Origin: a bacterium
Lineage (GTDB): Bacteria > AUK180
Assembly: GCA_030622125.1 (NCBI GenBank)
Contig: JAUXGM010000003.1
Coordinates: forward strand, 1-35,360
Length of the DNA: 35,360 bases
Direction of reading: 5' to 3'
The stretch's first letter is position 1. The number at the start of each line of letters is the position of its first letter. A program made the position numbers and the translations under genes. Positions 23,942 to 32,251 of this stretch are shown here, one piece after another. The notes under the pieces are model-generated. The model had not been told where the DNA came from, made no database searches, and worked only from the letters and a program-made list of their open reading frames with translations.

Positions 23942-26532
23942 AAAAGAACCTAATGATTGCTACATTTTTTCTTATTGTAATACAGATTTTTTCTGTTGAT
24001 TACAATGCTTATCAGGGAAAATATATTGAAAAAGTTGTTTTTAAACACGACAAGAATCTTACCGATAAAGATGACGATATAACCCTGATATTACGAACGG
24101 AAAAGGGAACAACATTTTCAATAAAAAATCTTAATGATGATTTTAACGATCTCTGGGATATCGGTTTTTTTAATAATATCTCGGCTGATATTACTTATGG
24201 GGATATTGGCATTATTATTACATTTAATTTTGAGGACAAATTCAGATTAAATAAGATATACTTTGACGGAAATGAAAATATGTCTCCCAAAAAATTACTT
24301 AGTAAAAGTGAAATAGCTGTCGATGACAAGGCATTGCCTGAATATTTTGATGAGTATATCTTTTTAGAGGGCGAAAAAAAGATCAAAAAATACTATCTTA
24401 AAAAGGGATACTTTAATATAAAGGTATCTTATGAACTTACAAAATTAAAGGATTATAAGGTTAATGTAACCTATAAAATAGATGAGGGTCAAAAATTCTT
24501 TATTTCAGATATAATGATCAGCGGCAACAAGGCATTTACAACAAAGAAAATAATATCCGAATTGAAGATCAAAAAAAGAGGAATTCTTTCACGGGGCTAC
24601 TATGAAAAGAAAAAAGTTGAAAATGGATTGAATCAATTAAGAGAATTCTATAAAAAGAATGGCTATATCTCATCTAATATTGTCTTAAAGAAGGTTGAAC
24701 CGATAAATAACAATATTAAACTTTACATAGATATTATTGAGGGAGAGCCATTTCAAATAGGTGATATTACGATTGAATTCGCAAAGGAAGAGATCCCTAT
24801 AATATCAAAGAAAAATATTTTAAAGAAAATAGATGGCTACAAAGGAAAACCATATTCCGAGGTATCCTTTACCGAACTACTTTCCAATATTAGAACATTG
24901 TATACCGACCTTGGTTATTTAAGTGCAATAACCGACAGTAAAAAAATATTTAATATTGAAAAAAGTATGGTTAATATATTTATAAATATTGTTCAAGGAG
25001 AGCAGGCGTTTATAAATACAATAAACATTAAACCTATCGGCAATGAAAAAATGAAAACAAAACCCTGGGTAATGATAAGAGAAATGTATATTAAAGAAGC
25101 GGAACCGTTTTCTGTAAAGAAATTACAATTAACGCAGCAAAAATTATACAATTTAAATTATTTTGAGAATATCTATCCGATATATACACAGATCCCGAAT
25201 ACAAACAAGCTTGACCTTATTTGGTATGCAAAGGAAAAGCCGACGGGCAAGGCACAGATCGGTGGCGGTTATTCCAATGAAGAAGGGTTGATAGGATTTA
25301 TTGAACTTGGTGAATCTAATCTACTTGGATTCGGTTACAAGTTAAACCTTAAATATGAGCACAGTAAATATAGAGAGGACTTTAATCTTAATTTTACAGA
25401 TCCCTGGTTCCTAAATCCCTGGGTTTTAAAGAAACAGCTTTCCTTTGGCCTTGATATTTATCATCTTTCATTCGATAGATATGAACTTTTTTACAAAGAA
25501 TATAAAAATGGAATAGCATTTAGATTAGGCAGGAATTTTTGGAAATATTATCAAGTTAATCTTCAGATAAAGCATGATGAAATAAAATTGATGGTTGATG
25601 ATGAAGACATGACATCTGCTCCTGCGGATGTCCTTTTGCATTTGGACTGGAATGTTACTAATGCAATAATTTTGAGTTTTATAAGAGATCAAAGAGATTA
25701 CTTCTTTAATCCTACAAAGGGTACGAAATTTAGTATTAGTTCTACACTTGCCGGGAATTTTATAAATGGCGGCAACGACAAATGGTATGGATTTGGAGGT
25801 AATGCTCATTATCTGAAGATAGTAACTCAGGGTGAATACTATCTGCCCCTTTTCTGGAAATTTGTTCTTGGGTTACGAGCACAATTTGGAGCTATCGCAA
25901 GTTTTTCCAATCAAAAGCTACCGCCTATCTACGAAAGATTTTTTATAGGTGGTGATTATTCCGTAAGGGGCTATGAGAATAGAAGCATAGGATACACCGA
26001 ACTTGCTAATGCAAGAGAAAATTGGAAATGGCAGTATGCAACCTGGGGCGATCTCGGCAGATGGATTGTTGTTGATCCAAATACGGGTGATTGGGTAGAT
26101 CCCTATACGGGGATCATCATAGATAAGGATACCGGAAAAAATGCAATATCAGGTTCCGGTGGTTACAACTACAGTGTATCAAATTATCCGATAGGTGGTA
26201 CAAAATTATTCAATTTTAATGCCGAATATAAGTTCCCGATTATGAAGAAACAGTTTTGGGGAGCTCTTTTTTATGATGCAGGATATGTATGGAGTGATAT
26301 ATACAGAGATACAAATGGAGACGGGAAACTTGAAAAGATATATAGTGAACCATTTTCGTTAAATAACTTTAAATTAGCCCAATCAGTTGGTTTTGGCATA
26401 AGATTTGAAGTACCTATGTTAGGAGTTTTGAGATTGGATTATGCGATTGGTTTGTCGCATCCTACCGAATCGGAGGTGGGGAAAAAATTTTCCAAGACAA
26501 AACTTCATTTTACAATTGGTAATGTGTTTTAA
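23938..26532 (+). CDS. bamA: Outer-membrane protein assembly factor BamA
   Basis: This 864-residue Omp85-family protein is the core of the machinery that inserts beta-barrels into the outer membrane. After a signal peptide (LMIATFFLIVIQIFSVD) come five POTRA domains (about residues 25-425), seen as repeated patterns such as IYFDGNENMSPKKLL and DIMISGNKAFTTKKIISELK. The barrel occupies about 430-864. The lid-loop motif is present as GGDYSVRGYENRSIG (VRGY, about 676). It is followed by an unusually long loop of about 45 residues rich in Trp, Gly and Asp, before FNFNAEYKFPI. The chain ends in aromatic Phe (HFTIGNVF), as barrel proteins usually do. Located directly upstream of ompH/skp and the lipid A genes, a widespread arrangement. 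Confidence 0.95.
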   Translation: MKKNLMIATFFLIVIQIFSVDYNAYQGKYIEKVVFKHDKNLTDKDDDITLILRTEKGTTFSIKNLNDDFNDLWDIGFFNNISADITYGDIGIIITFNFEDKFRLNKIYFDGNENMSPKKLLSKSEIAVDDKALPEYFDEYIFLEGEKKIKKYYLKKGYFNIKVSYELTKLKDYKVNVTYKIDEGQKFFISDIMISGNKAFTTKKIISELKIKKRGILSRGYYEKKKVENGLNQLREFYKKNGYISSNIVLKKVEPINNNIKLYIDIIEGEPFQIGDITIEFAKEEIPIISKKNILKKIDGYKGKPYSEVSFTELLSNIRTLYTDLGYLSAITDSKKIFNIEKSMVNIFINIVQGEQAFINTINIKPIGNEKMKTKPWVMIREMYIKEAEPFSVKKLQLTQQKLYNLNYFENIYPIYTQIPNTNKLDLIWYAKEKPTGKAQIGGGYSNEEGLIGFIELGESNLLGFGYKLNLKYEHSKYREDFNLNFTDPWFLNPWVLKKQLSFGLDIYHLSFDRYELFYKEYKNGIAFRLGRNFWKYYQVNLQIKHDEIKLMVDDEDMTSAPADVLLHLDWNVTNAIILSFIRDQRDYFFNPTKGTKFSISSTLAGNFINGGNDKWYGFGGNAHYLKIVTQGEYYLPLFWKFVLGLRAQFGAIASFSNQKLPPIYERFFIGGDYSVRGYENRSIGYTELANARENWKWQYATWGDLGRWIVVDPNTGDWVDPYTGIIIDKDTGKNAISGSGGYNYSVSNYPIGGTKLFNFNAEYKFPIMKKQFWGALFYDAGYVWSDIYRDTNGDGKLEKIYSEPFSLNNFKLAQSVGFGIRFEVPMLGVLRLDYAIGLSHPTESEVGKKFSKTKLHFTIGNVF

Positions 26533-26543
26533 TGGAGGCATAT

Positions 26544-27089
26544 ATGAAAAAAACATTAGCGGTTTTATTGATTGGATTTGTAAGCATTTTTGTTTTTGCA
26601 ACGGAGTTAGCTTATGTTGATGCAATGTCGGTGTTTCAAAATGTAGAAGAGTTTAAGATTGAGTATGACAAACTTACCACATTTTTTCAGGACAAACAAT
26701 CACTGTTAGATGGAAAAAAAGGTAGAATACAAAATGAGATCAAGGCATTAGAGAACCAAGCGGAACTAATGGATAAATCCAAAAAAGAAGCAAAGACAAA
26801 AGAACTTCAAGGAAGATACGATTCTTTATTAAAAGAATTGCAGGCGGCCCAGGCGGAATTAAATCAAAAGCAATCTATTTTGATGCAGAAATTTCAGCAA
26901 AAACTTGCAATTGCAGTAAAATTAATTGCCGAAAAAGAAGGATACGATATGGTAGTTCTCAAGGATGCAGTTGTTTATGCAAATGTCGGCAATGATGTTA
27001 CATCACTCATTATTAGAAAGATGAATGAAAATGCCCCAAAGCTTAATAAAAAAAGCGATAAGAAATCAAAGAAAAAAGGAAAGAAATAA
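26544..27089 (+). CDS. skp: OmpH/Skp-family periplasmic chaperone
   Basis: This 181-residue protein has a signal peptide (KKTLAVLLIGFVSIFVFATE) followed by ELAYVDAMSVFQNVEEFK, the usual start of mature Skp-type proteins. A long coiled coil (about residues 40-125, rich in K, E, Q and A) comes next, then the hydrophobic IAVKLIAEKEGYDMVVLKDAVVYAN strand region. The tail is very lysine-rich (KKSDKKSKKKGKK). The start is set at 26544 because GGAGG (26534-26538) lies 5 nt before it; an in-frame ATG at 26532 overlapping the bamA stop would put extra residues before the signal peptide. It binds unfolded outer-membrane proteins for BamA. Confidence 0.87.
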   Translation: MKKTLAVLLIGFVSIFVFATELAYVDAMSVFQNVEEFKIEYDKLTTFFQDKQSLLDGKKGRIQNEIKALENQAELMDKSKKEAKTKELQGRYDSLLKELQAAQAELNQKQSILMQKFQQKLAIAVKLIAEKEGYDMVVLKDAVVYANVGNDVTSLIIRKMNENAPKLNKKSDKKSKKKGKK

Positions 27090-27099
27090 ATAGAATTTA

Positions 27100-28116
27100 A
27101 TGATATCGCTTGATATAGTTAATAAACTCGGCGGGGAAATAAAAGGTATTGCGGAAAGGGTTGTCGGTTTTCCCTGCACTATCGATGATCCCAAAAAGAA
27201 TGGTATAACTTTTTTAGGAAATAAACTTTACAAAAAATTCTTAAAAGGGGCTGAGTCGCTTACAATTATTATAAACAGTAATGATTATATAGAGGACTTA
27301 GAGAAAGAAAATACCGTTATATTGGTTGATGAACCCCAACTTTATTTTGGAAAGGTGCTTTCATTATTTGAACAGAAAGAGATAAATCCGTTCATTTCCG
27401 AATTTTCATTTATTGACAAAAATGTGATCATCGGTAAAGGTTGCACTATTTATCCTCATTCTTATATTGGGAAAAATGTAAAAATAGATGATAAGGTAGT
27501 TATCTATCCCAATGTTACTATTATGGATGATGCAAATATAGGTATGGGAACAAAAATATTCCCATCTGTGTTTATTGGCAATAGGGTATCTATCGGTGAA
27601 AATTGCTATATAGACAGCGGTGCCAAAATAGGGACTTCGGGATTTGGATTTCCAAGAAGTAAGGATGGAAAGATCGAAAGGATTCCGCAGATCGGAAGTG
27701 TCAAGATCGGTAATAATGTTTATATTGGAGCAAATACGACAATTGATCGCGGTGCTATTGAAAATACGATAATCGGAGATAATACAAAAATAGATAATCT
27801 TGTTCAGATTGCACATAATTTAAAGGTTGGGAAGGAGTGTCTCATCATTTCTCAATCCGGCATTGCCGGTTCAACAAAAATCGGTGATTATGTTACTATT
27901 GCCGCACAGGTTGGTATCGTCGGGCATCTCACTATTGGTGATGGTGCAATAGTGGGAGCAAAAAGCGGTGTCTCAAAATCAATACCAAAAGGTGAGATTT
28001 ATTCCGGAATACCTGCCAGACCACATTACGACGAACTAAGAAAAGAAGTCGTTATTAACAAATTGCCGGAAATGTATAAAAAATTAAAGGAGCTGGAAAA
28101 ACATGGAAGAGAATGA
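27100..28116 (+). CDS. lpxD: UDP-3-O-acylglucosamine N-acyltransferase LpxD
   Basis: This 338-residue enzyme adds the N-linked acyl chain in the third step of lipid A synthesis. The N-terminal uridine-binding part includes NGITFLGNKLYKKFLK. From about residue 100 the left-handed beta-helix shows regular hexapeptide repeats (VIIGKGCTIYPHSYIGKNVK and so on), GFGFPRSKDGK and IPQIGSVKIGNNVYIGANTT. The catalytic His is in NLVQIAHNLKVGKE (about 236; His239 in E. coli). SQSGIAGSTKIG and YSGIPARPH complete the family set. Overlaps fabZ by 14 nt. Confidence 0.95.
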   Translation: MISLDIVNKLGGEIKGIAERVVGFPCTIDDPKKNGITFLGNKLYKKFLKGAESLTIIINSNDYIEDLEKENTVILVDEPQLYFGKVLSLFEQKEINPFISEFSFIDKNVIIGKGCTIYPHSYIGKNVKIDDKVVIYPNVTIMDDANIGMGTKIFPSVFIGNRVSIGENCYIDSGAKIGTSGFGFPRSKDGKIERIPQIGSVKIGNNVYIGANTTIDRGAIENTIIGDNTKIDNLVQIAHNLKVGKECLIISQSGIAGSTKIGDYVTIAAQVGIVGHLTIGDGAIVGAKSGVSKSIPKGEIYSGIPARPHYDELRKEVVINKLPEMYKKLKELEKHGRE

Positions 28117-28564
28117 AAGGGTGTTTGACATTAAAGGAATTCTGGATAGATTACCGCATAGGTTTCCTTTTGTTATGGTTGATAGAATTACCGAATTAAC
28201 AGATGAAAAGATCATCGGTTACAAAAATGTTACCTTTAATGAATGGTTTCTTCAAGGACATTTTCCGGGTGCTCCTGTTGTCCCCGGTGTTTTGATCGTT
28301 GAAGGTATGGCTCAAACAGGCGGTATTATGATGATAGAAAATATGAAATTACCAAAAAATATACGGGTCTATTTTATGACAATTGATAAGGTAAGGTTCA
28401 GAAGACAGGTAATTCCCGGGGACAAACTTATTTATGAAGTAACCGCACTTTTAATGAGTGATGATCCTGAACGGCCGAAAGCAAAATTTCAAGGAAAAGC
28501 TTATGTGAATGGAAAATTAGCAGCAGAAGCGGTTATGAGTGCATTGGGGTACAAAAAAGAATGA
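28103..28564 (+). CDS. fabZ: 3-hydroxyacyl-ACP dehydratase FabZ
   Basis: This 153-residue hot-dog-fold dehydratase of fatty acid synthesis shows LPHRFPFVMVDRI, then the active-site stretch NEWFLQGHFPGAPVVPGVL with catalytic His (about residue 53), and VEGMAQTGGI with catalytic Glu (about 67). RFRRQVIPGD follows in the usual place. It competes with LpxA for 3-hydroxyacyl-ACP, and co-transcription with lpxD and lpxA balances membrane phospholipid and lipid A supply. It is free-standing, not fused to LpxC as in Bacteroidota. Confidence 0.96.
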   Translation: MEENERVFDIKGILDRLPHRFPFVMVDRITELTDEKIIGYKNVTFNEWFLQGHFPGAPVVPGVLIVEGMAQTGGIMMIENMKLPKNIRVYFMTIDKVRFRRQVIPGDKLIYEVTALLMSDDPERPKAKFQGKAYVNGKLAAEAVMSALGYKKE

Positions 28565-29337
28565 GAAATATAGATAAAACAGCAATCATCTCAAGGAATG
28601 CAATAATAGAAGATGATGTTTTTATCGGTGCCTATTCTTATATTGGAGAAGGTGTTCACCTTAAAAAAGGGGTAAAAATCTATCATCATGCCAGCATATT
28701 TAAAGATACTGAAATTGGTGAAGATTCAATTGTCTATCCGTTCTCTTCACTTGGAACAGACCCACAGGATCTAAAATACAAAGGTGAAAAAACCTTTTTA
28801 AAGATCGGGAAAAATACGACAATAAGGGAATTTTGTGATTTCAATACCGCTTCCGGTGAAGGAACGGTTACCGAGATCGGTGATAATTGTTTTATTATGG
28901 CATACTGTCATGTTGCACACAACTGTAAGGTTGGAAATAATGTTGTTATGGCAAATCTAACACAATTAGCCGGGCATGTAACAATTGATGACAATGCAAT
29001 ATTAGGTGGGAATGTCGGCATTCACCAATTCTGTCGAATAGGCTCTTATGCAATGATAGGCGCTGCCTCAACAATAAGAAAGAATGTTGTTCCTTACGGA
29101 ATGATTATGTCGGATCCGACACGATTAAAATCATTTAATATAATCGGACTTAGAAGAAACGGCTTTGCCGATGAAGAGATCGATGAGATAAAGGAACTTT
29201 TTAAGATAATGTTCCATTCAAAATTAACAATTCCGAGTGCTATTAAGAAGATTGAAGAGACATTTCCGAACCCTGATAAGCGAGTAAAATATTTTATTGA
29301 TTTTATAAAGGGTTCACAAAGAGGAATTCTGGTATAA
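28561..29337 (+). CDS. lpxA: UDP-N-acetylglucosamine O-acyltransferase LpxA
   Basis: This 258-residue enzyme catalyses the first step of lipid A synthesis. Hexapeptide beta-helix repeats run from the N-terminus, with SSLGTDPQDLKYKGE and the ITEF-like TTIREFCDFNTAS. The catalytic His is in CHVAHNCKVGNN (about residue 121). HQFCRIGSYAMIGAAS follows, and the C-terminal helical part begins NIIGLRRNGFADEEI. Starts in an ATGA overlap with fabZ and is the last gene of the block. No lpxB follows; the transcript runs into a 740-nt repeat field. Confidence 0.95.
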   Translation: MRNIDKTAIISRNAIIEDDVFIGAYSYIGEGVHLKKGVKIYHHASIFKDTEIGEDSIVYPFSSLGTDPQDLKYKGEKTFLKIGKNTTIREFCDFNTASGEGTVTEIGDNCFIMAYCHVAHNCKVGNNVVMANLTQLAGHVTIDDNAILGGNVGIHQFCRIGSYAMIGAASTIRKNVVPYGMIMSDPTRLKSFNIIGLRRNGFADEEIDEIKELFKIMFHSKLTIPSAIKKIEETFPNPDKRVKYFIDFIKGSQRGILV

Positions 29338-29409
29338 AAACAATATTAAATTCCGTTCTTTTTCTGTCACTTTTTACTCTTTACTTTTCTCTCTTTGCTT
29401 ATTTCTTAT

Positions 29410-29440
29410 CATTCAGAGCAATTGAAAATTGCGTAGGAAT
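29410..29440 (+). repeat. CATTCAGAGC hairpin unit, copy 1
   Basis: CATTCAGA is followed by GCAATT-GAA-AATTGC (29418-29432, perfect 6-bp stem) and then GTAGGAATC. The flanks are shared with the units at 29616 and 29766 while the stem differs. Confidence 0.75.
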
Positions 29441-29615
29441 CTCATTCATTATTTGATATGCATATATGCGGATATGCGGATATACGCATACACGAAATTT
29501 ACATTGCGATTCAGACAGAAGAAAAACATTTCCAGTGGCATTCAGATGACCTTGCCGATTATTCAAATTCCGATTTATCGGAAAGAATATATCTTTATCT
29601 TTTATTTATTTCCTG

Positions 29616-29660
29616 TCATTCAGAGCCCCACACCATTATTGGTGCAGGGCGTAGGAATCC
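29616..29660 (+). repeat. CATTCAGAGC hairpin unit, copy 2
   Basis: CATTCAGA is followed by GCCC-CA-CACCA-TTAT-TGGTG-CA-GGGC (29625-29650, nine pairs with a symmetric internal loop) and GTAGGAATCC. Same flanks as copy 1 with an unrelated, longer stem. Confidence 0.75.
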
Positions 29661-29838
29661 CAAATGAGATTATTACGGATTTTCTCAAAATCCTCATAAT
29701 GACAGTAAGATAGGAGTGTCATTGCGAGGGAATGAAATGACCGTCGCAATCTCATTTCCTTTATTGTCATTCAGAGCGAAGCGTGGAATCTATCTTTTCC
29801 TTATTATTTTTTACTTTTCACTTTTAGTTTTTAGTTTG

Positions 29839-29878
29839 TATGGAGTTTACCCCGAACTTGGTTCGGGGCAGGAATGAC
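29839..29878 (+). repeat. GGAGTTTACCCC hairpin unit
   Basis: TATGGAGTTTA leads into CCCCGAAC (29850-29857), TTG loop, GTTCGGGG (29861-29868): a perfect 8-bp stem, followed by CAGGAATGACA. The homologous unit at 16919 has stem ACCCCGT/ACGGGGT instead. Confidence 0.8.
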
Positions 29879-30020
29879 AAAGAAAGATGAAAGAAAATGC
29901 TGGATTCCACGTCCACAAGGGGCTCTGAATGACCCCGTATCAACGGGTAGACACACGATACGGCTTTCACTATTCACCATTTACTTATTTCCTTATCAAC
30001 TTATTTCCTTATTGCCTTAT

Positions 30021-30116
30021 CTATACTGTTTTCGGGTGGTCTATCGTTATCTAATGAAGAGTCCGGGACACACCTCAACTTTAAAAATCAGAAAGTTGAG
30101 GTAATGTCCCTCTTTT
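30021..30116 (+). repeat. 95-bp palindromic repeat, copy 3, overlapping a gene end
   Basis: This copy runs CTATACTGTTTTCGGGTGG ... TGTCCCTCTTTT, about 94% identical to copy 2, with one additional A in GAGGTAATGTCCC. Its GGGACACACCTCAACTTT and AAAGTTGAGGTAATGTCCC arms form the hairpin. Positions 30081-30116 double as the last 11 codons and stop of the minus-strand phosphoesterase gene. Confidence 0.88.
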
Positions 30117-30872
30117 CAATAAAATTATTTCGGGTGGATTTAAAAGGCGGATAGGGAAGAGGGTGGTGCCGATGCCTGTTGTGTGGATCAGAACGGTACT
30201 ATTTTTCTTTGTTATACCGATTTTTGGGACCTTTCCGTGTCGGACATTGTTAAATAAAGAACCAATCAAAGGAAATCTGACCTGTCCGCCGTGAGTATGC
30301 CCGAAAAATAGATAATCCGGCTTATATTTTAAGATTTCATCATTTACCTCAGGAGAATGACACATTACAAATTTAATTGAATTATTCGGTATATCTTTGA
30401 ATGCCTCTTCAATATTTTCTCTATTTTTATGTGGATCATCTATTCCGATAAGATAAAAATTTTTGCCTAATTTTACATTACTATTTTGTAGGACTTTTAT
30501 CTTATGCCTTTGTAATATTTTCTTTATTTTTTCTTCTCTTTTACCGCTTTCTTTTGAACCGTAATCATTGTTCCCAAAAACAAAATAGGTCCTTTTATTG
30601 TCTAAATAACTTAAAAAATTATAGTCTAATATATTTTCAAATGTATCACCAATATTCAAAACTATCTTTGCCTTACTATCCCTTACGAACTTACCGACCT
30701 TTTCATATAATTTTATATCTTTTCTTATGTGAAGGTCTCCGATCAATATAATATTTTCGGGAATATTATCTACCGTTATTTCTCTTATTACAAGTTTATT
30801 CCGTTCAATAAAAACCCCATACAGAATCACTGAAATAATAAATATAAGCAATATTATGAGAATGGTTATCAA
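30081..30872 (-). CDS. Membrane-anchored metallophosphoesterase (YkuE/YaeI-like)
   Basis: This 263-residue calcineurin-like phosphoesterase has an N-terminal membrane helix (ITILIILLIFIISVILYGVF). It shows all metal-site motifs in order: ILIGDLHIRKD (about residue 43), LNIGDTFEN, VFGNNDYGS (about 98), VMCHSPEVN (about 171) and FGHTHGGQVRFP (about 191). The layout matches YkuE/YaeI-type proteins, some of which act on lipid-linked phosphates such as lipid A precursors; the substrate here is not known. The last 11 residues (KRGTLPQLSDF) and the stop come from a dispersed 95-bp repeat rather than the family sequence, which would be expected to end soon after PPEIILL. The start overlaps the cysS stop by 4 nt. 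Confidence 0.88.
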   Translation of the reverse strand: MITILIILLIFIISVILYGVFIERNKLVIREITVDNIPENIILIGDLHIRKDIKLYEKVGKFVRDSKAKIVLNIGDTFENILDYNFLSYLDNKRTYFVFGNNDYGSKESGKREEKIKKILQRHKIKVLQNSNVKLGKNFYLIGIDDPHKNRENIEEAFKDIPNNSIKFVMCHSPEVNDEILKYKPDYLFFGHTHGGQVRFPLIGSLFNNVRHGKVPKIGITKKNSTVLIHTTGIGTTLFPIRLLNPPEIILLKRGTLPQLSDF

Positions 30873-32251
30873 TGATCCTTCCTGATTATGTAGCTATCTT
30901 TTTTATCTTCAATAACAAATCCTTTTGTCTTTATTTCAACTCTCAATTTATCTGCTGATTCAAAGTTCTTCTCTTTCCTTAACTGCCATCTTTTTTCCGC
31001 AAGCTCTTTGATCTTTTTAGGTATTTCAGTTGATTCAAATGTAATTACATCAATTATTTCATTGAAGCTTTTAAAACTTGCAATAATTACTTCCAATGAA
31101 TTTTTTGATAGGTTATCAATCCCTTTGTTGTTCGCAAGATTTATTATTTCAAACATATAGGAAAGTGATTTTGTGATATCAATGTTGTTGTAAAGAAATT
31201 CAAAGAACTTCTCTTCATATTTTTTGACCTGACTTGTTATATCTATATCTCCGTCCTTTGCATCAAGTATTCTATTTACAAAATCATTGATATTATTTAC
31301 CGTGTTTTCCGCATTTTTTAATGATTTAAATGTAAAATTCAATTGGGTTTTAAAGTGTGCTGAAAGAAAAAGATACCTTATTGCATCAATGGAATATCCT
31401 TTTTCTTCAAGTGATCTCAGGGTATAGAAATTGCCGAGTGATTTTGACATTTTTCTTCCATCAACGAATAGATGCTCGGAATGAACCCAGTAATTTACCG
31501 TTTTATGCCCGCAAAATACCTCTGATTGAGCGATCTCATTTTCATGATGAGGAAAAATCAAATCAATACCTCCCGTATGAATATCAAAATGTTCTCCAAG
31601 ATATTTATAACTTATTGCGGAGCATTCAATATGCCAGCCTGGTCTTCCAATTCCTACCGATGTATCAAAAGAGGGTTCATTTTCCTTTACAGCTTTCCAT
31701 AGTGCAAAATCTCTCGGATTTTCCTTATCATAAGAATCAACATCAACACGGGCACCGGCTTTCAATTGTTCTTTATCAATTTTTGAAAGTTTACCATAGT
31801 CCTTAAATTTAGAAATATCATAATAGATGGAGCCATTTTTTTTATAAGCGATCCCTTTTTTAAGCAATGACTCAATTATTTTTACCATTGTCGGTATTTC
31901 TTCCGTTGCTCGCGGTGTTTTATCGGGGATTTTGCATTTCAATTTTTTCAGGTCTTCAAAAAATAGTTTTTCATATTTTCTTGAAAGCTCTCTAAATGGA
32001 ATATTAAGCTCAAATGATCTTTTGATAACCTTATCGTCTATATCGGTAATATTCATTACTTGATAAACCGTATAGCCGGCATTTTTTAATGTTCGCATTA
32101 ATATGTCAACAAAAACAAAATATCTAAGATTACCGATATGAGCATGATCATAAACCGTCGGTCCACAGGAGTATACCTTTAATAAATTGTCTTCCAATGG
32201 TATTAATTCTTCAATTTTTTCAGTTAAGGTATTGTAAATGCTAACCTTCAT
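30869..32251 (-). CDS. cysS: Cysteinyl-tRNA synthetase
   Basis: This 460-residue class I synthetase charges tRNA-Cys. It shows YSCGPTVYDHAHIGNLRYFV, with zinc ligand Cys29 and HIGN at 38-41 (the HIGH motif). MNITDIDDKVI, RPGWHIECSAIS (zinc Cys), HTGGIDLIFPHHENEIAQSE and the KMSKS loop GRKMSKSLGNF (about residue 270) follow. Normal length, with the usual C-terminal helical domain. The start overlaps the oxidoreductase stop by 11 nt, and the stop overlaps the phosphoesterase start by 4 nt, so all are in one unit. Confidence 0.96.
   Translation of the reverse strand: MKVSIYNTLTEKIEELIPLEDNLLKVYSCGPTVYDHAHIGNLRYFVFVDILMRTLKNAGYTVYQVMNITDIDDKVIKRSFELNIPFRELSRKYEKLFFEDLKKLKCKIPDKTPRATEEIPTMVKIIESLLKKGIAYKKNGSIYYDISKFKDYGKLSKIDKEQLKAGARVDVDSYDKENPRDFALWKAVKENEPSFDTSVGIGRPGWHIECSAISYKYLGEHFDIHTGGIDLIFPHHENEIAQSEVFCGHKTVNYWVHSEHLFVDGRKMSKSLGNFYTLRSLEEKGYSIDAIRYLFLSAHFKTQLNFTFKSLKNAENTVNNINDFVNRILDAKDGDIDITSQVKKYEEKFFEFLYNNIDITKSLSYMFEIINLANNKGIDNLSKNSLEVIIASFKSFNEIIDVITFESTEIPKKIKELAEKRWQLRKEKNFESADKLRVEIKTKGFVIEDKKDSYIIRKDH

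Larger units (their letters stand above)
29338..30020. repeat. Repeat field between convergent operons
   Basis: Nearly 700 nt without a credible gene, densely packed with structured repeats. Three CATTCAGAGC-(hairpin)-GTAGGAATC-type units lie at 29410-29440, 29616-29660 and 29766-29790. GATATGC/GGATATGCGGATATACG short tandems occupy 29455-29487. An ATTGCGA...TCGCAAT inverted pair is at 29721-29750, and GGAGTTTACCCC units at 29839-29878 and 29924-29948. CTTATTTCCTTATCAAC words lead into the third 95-bp unit. Short open frames across it are translations of repeats. Confidence 0.8.

Noticed and set aside
29429-29713. Open frames of 69-95 codons in the 29.4-30.1 kb spacer
   Set aside because: They run through several hairpin repeats, have no ribosome-binding site and no recognisable protein features.
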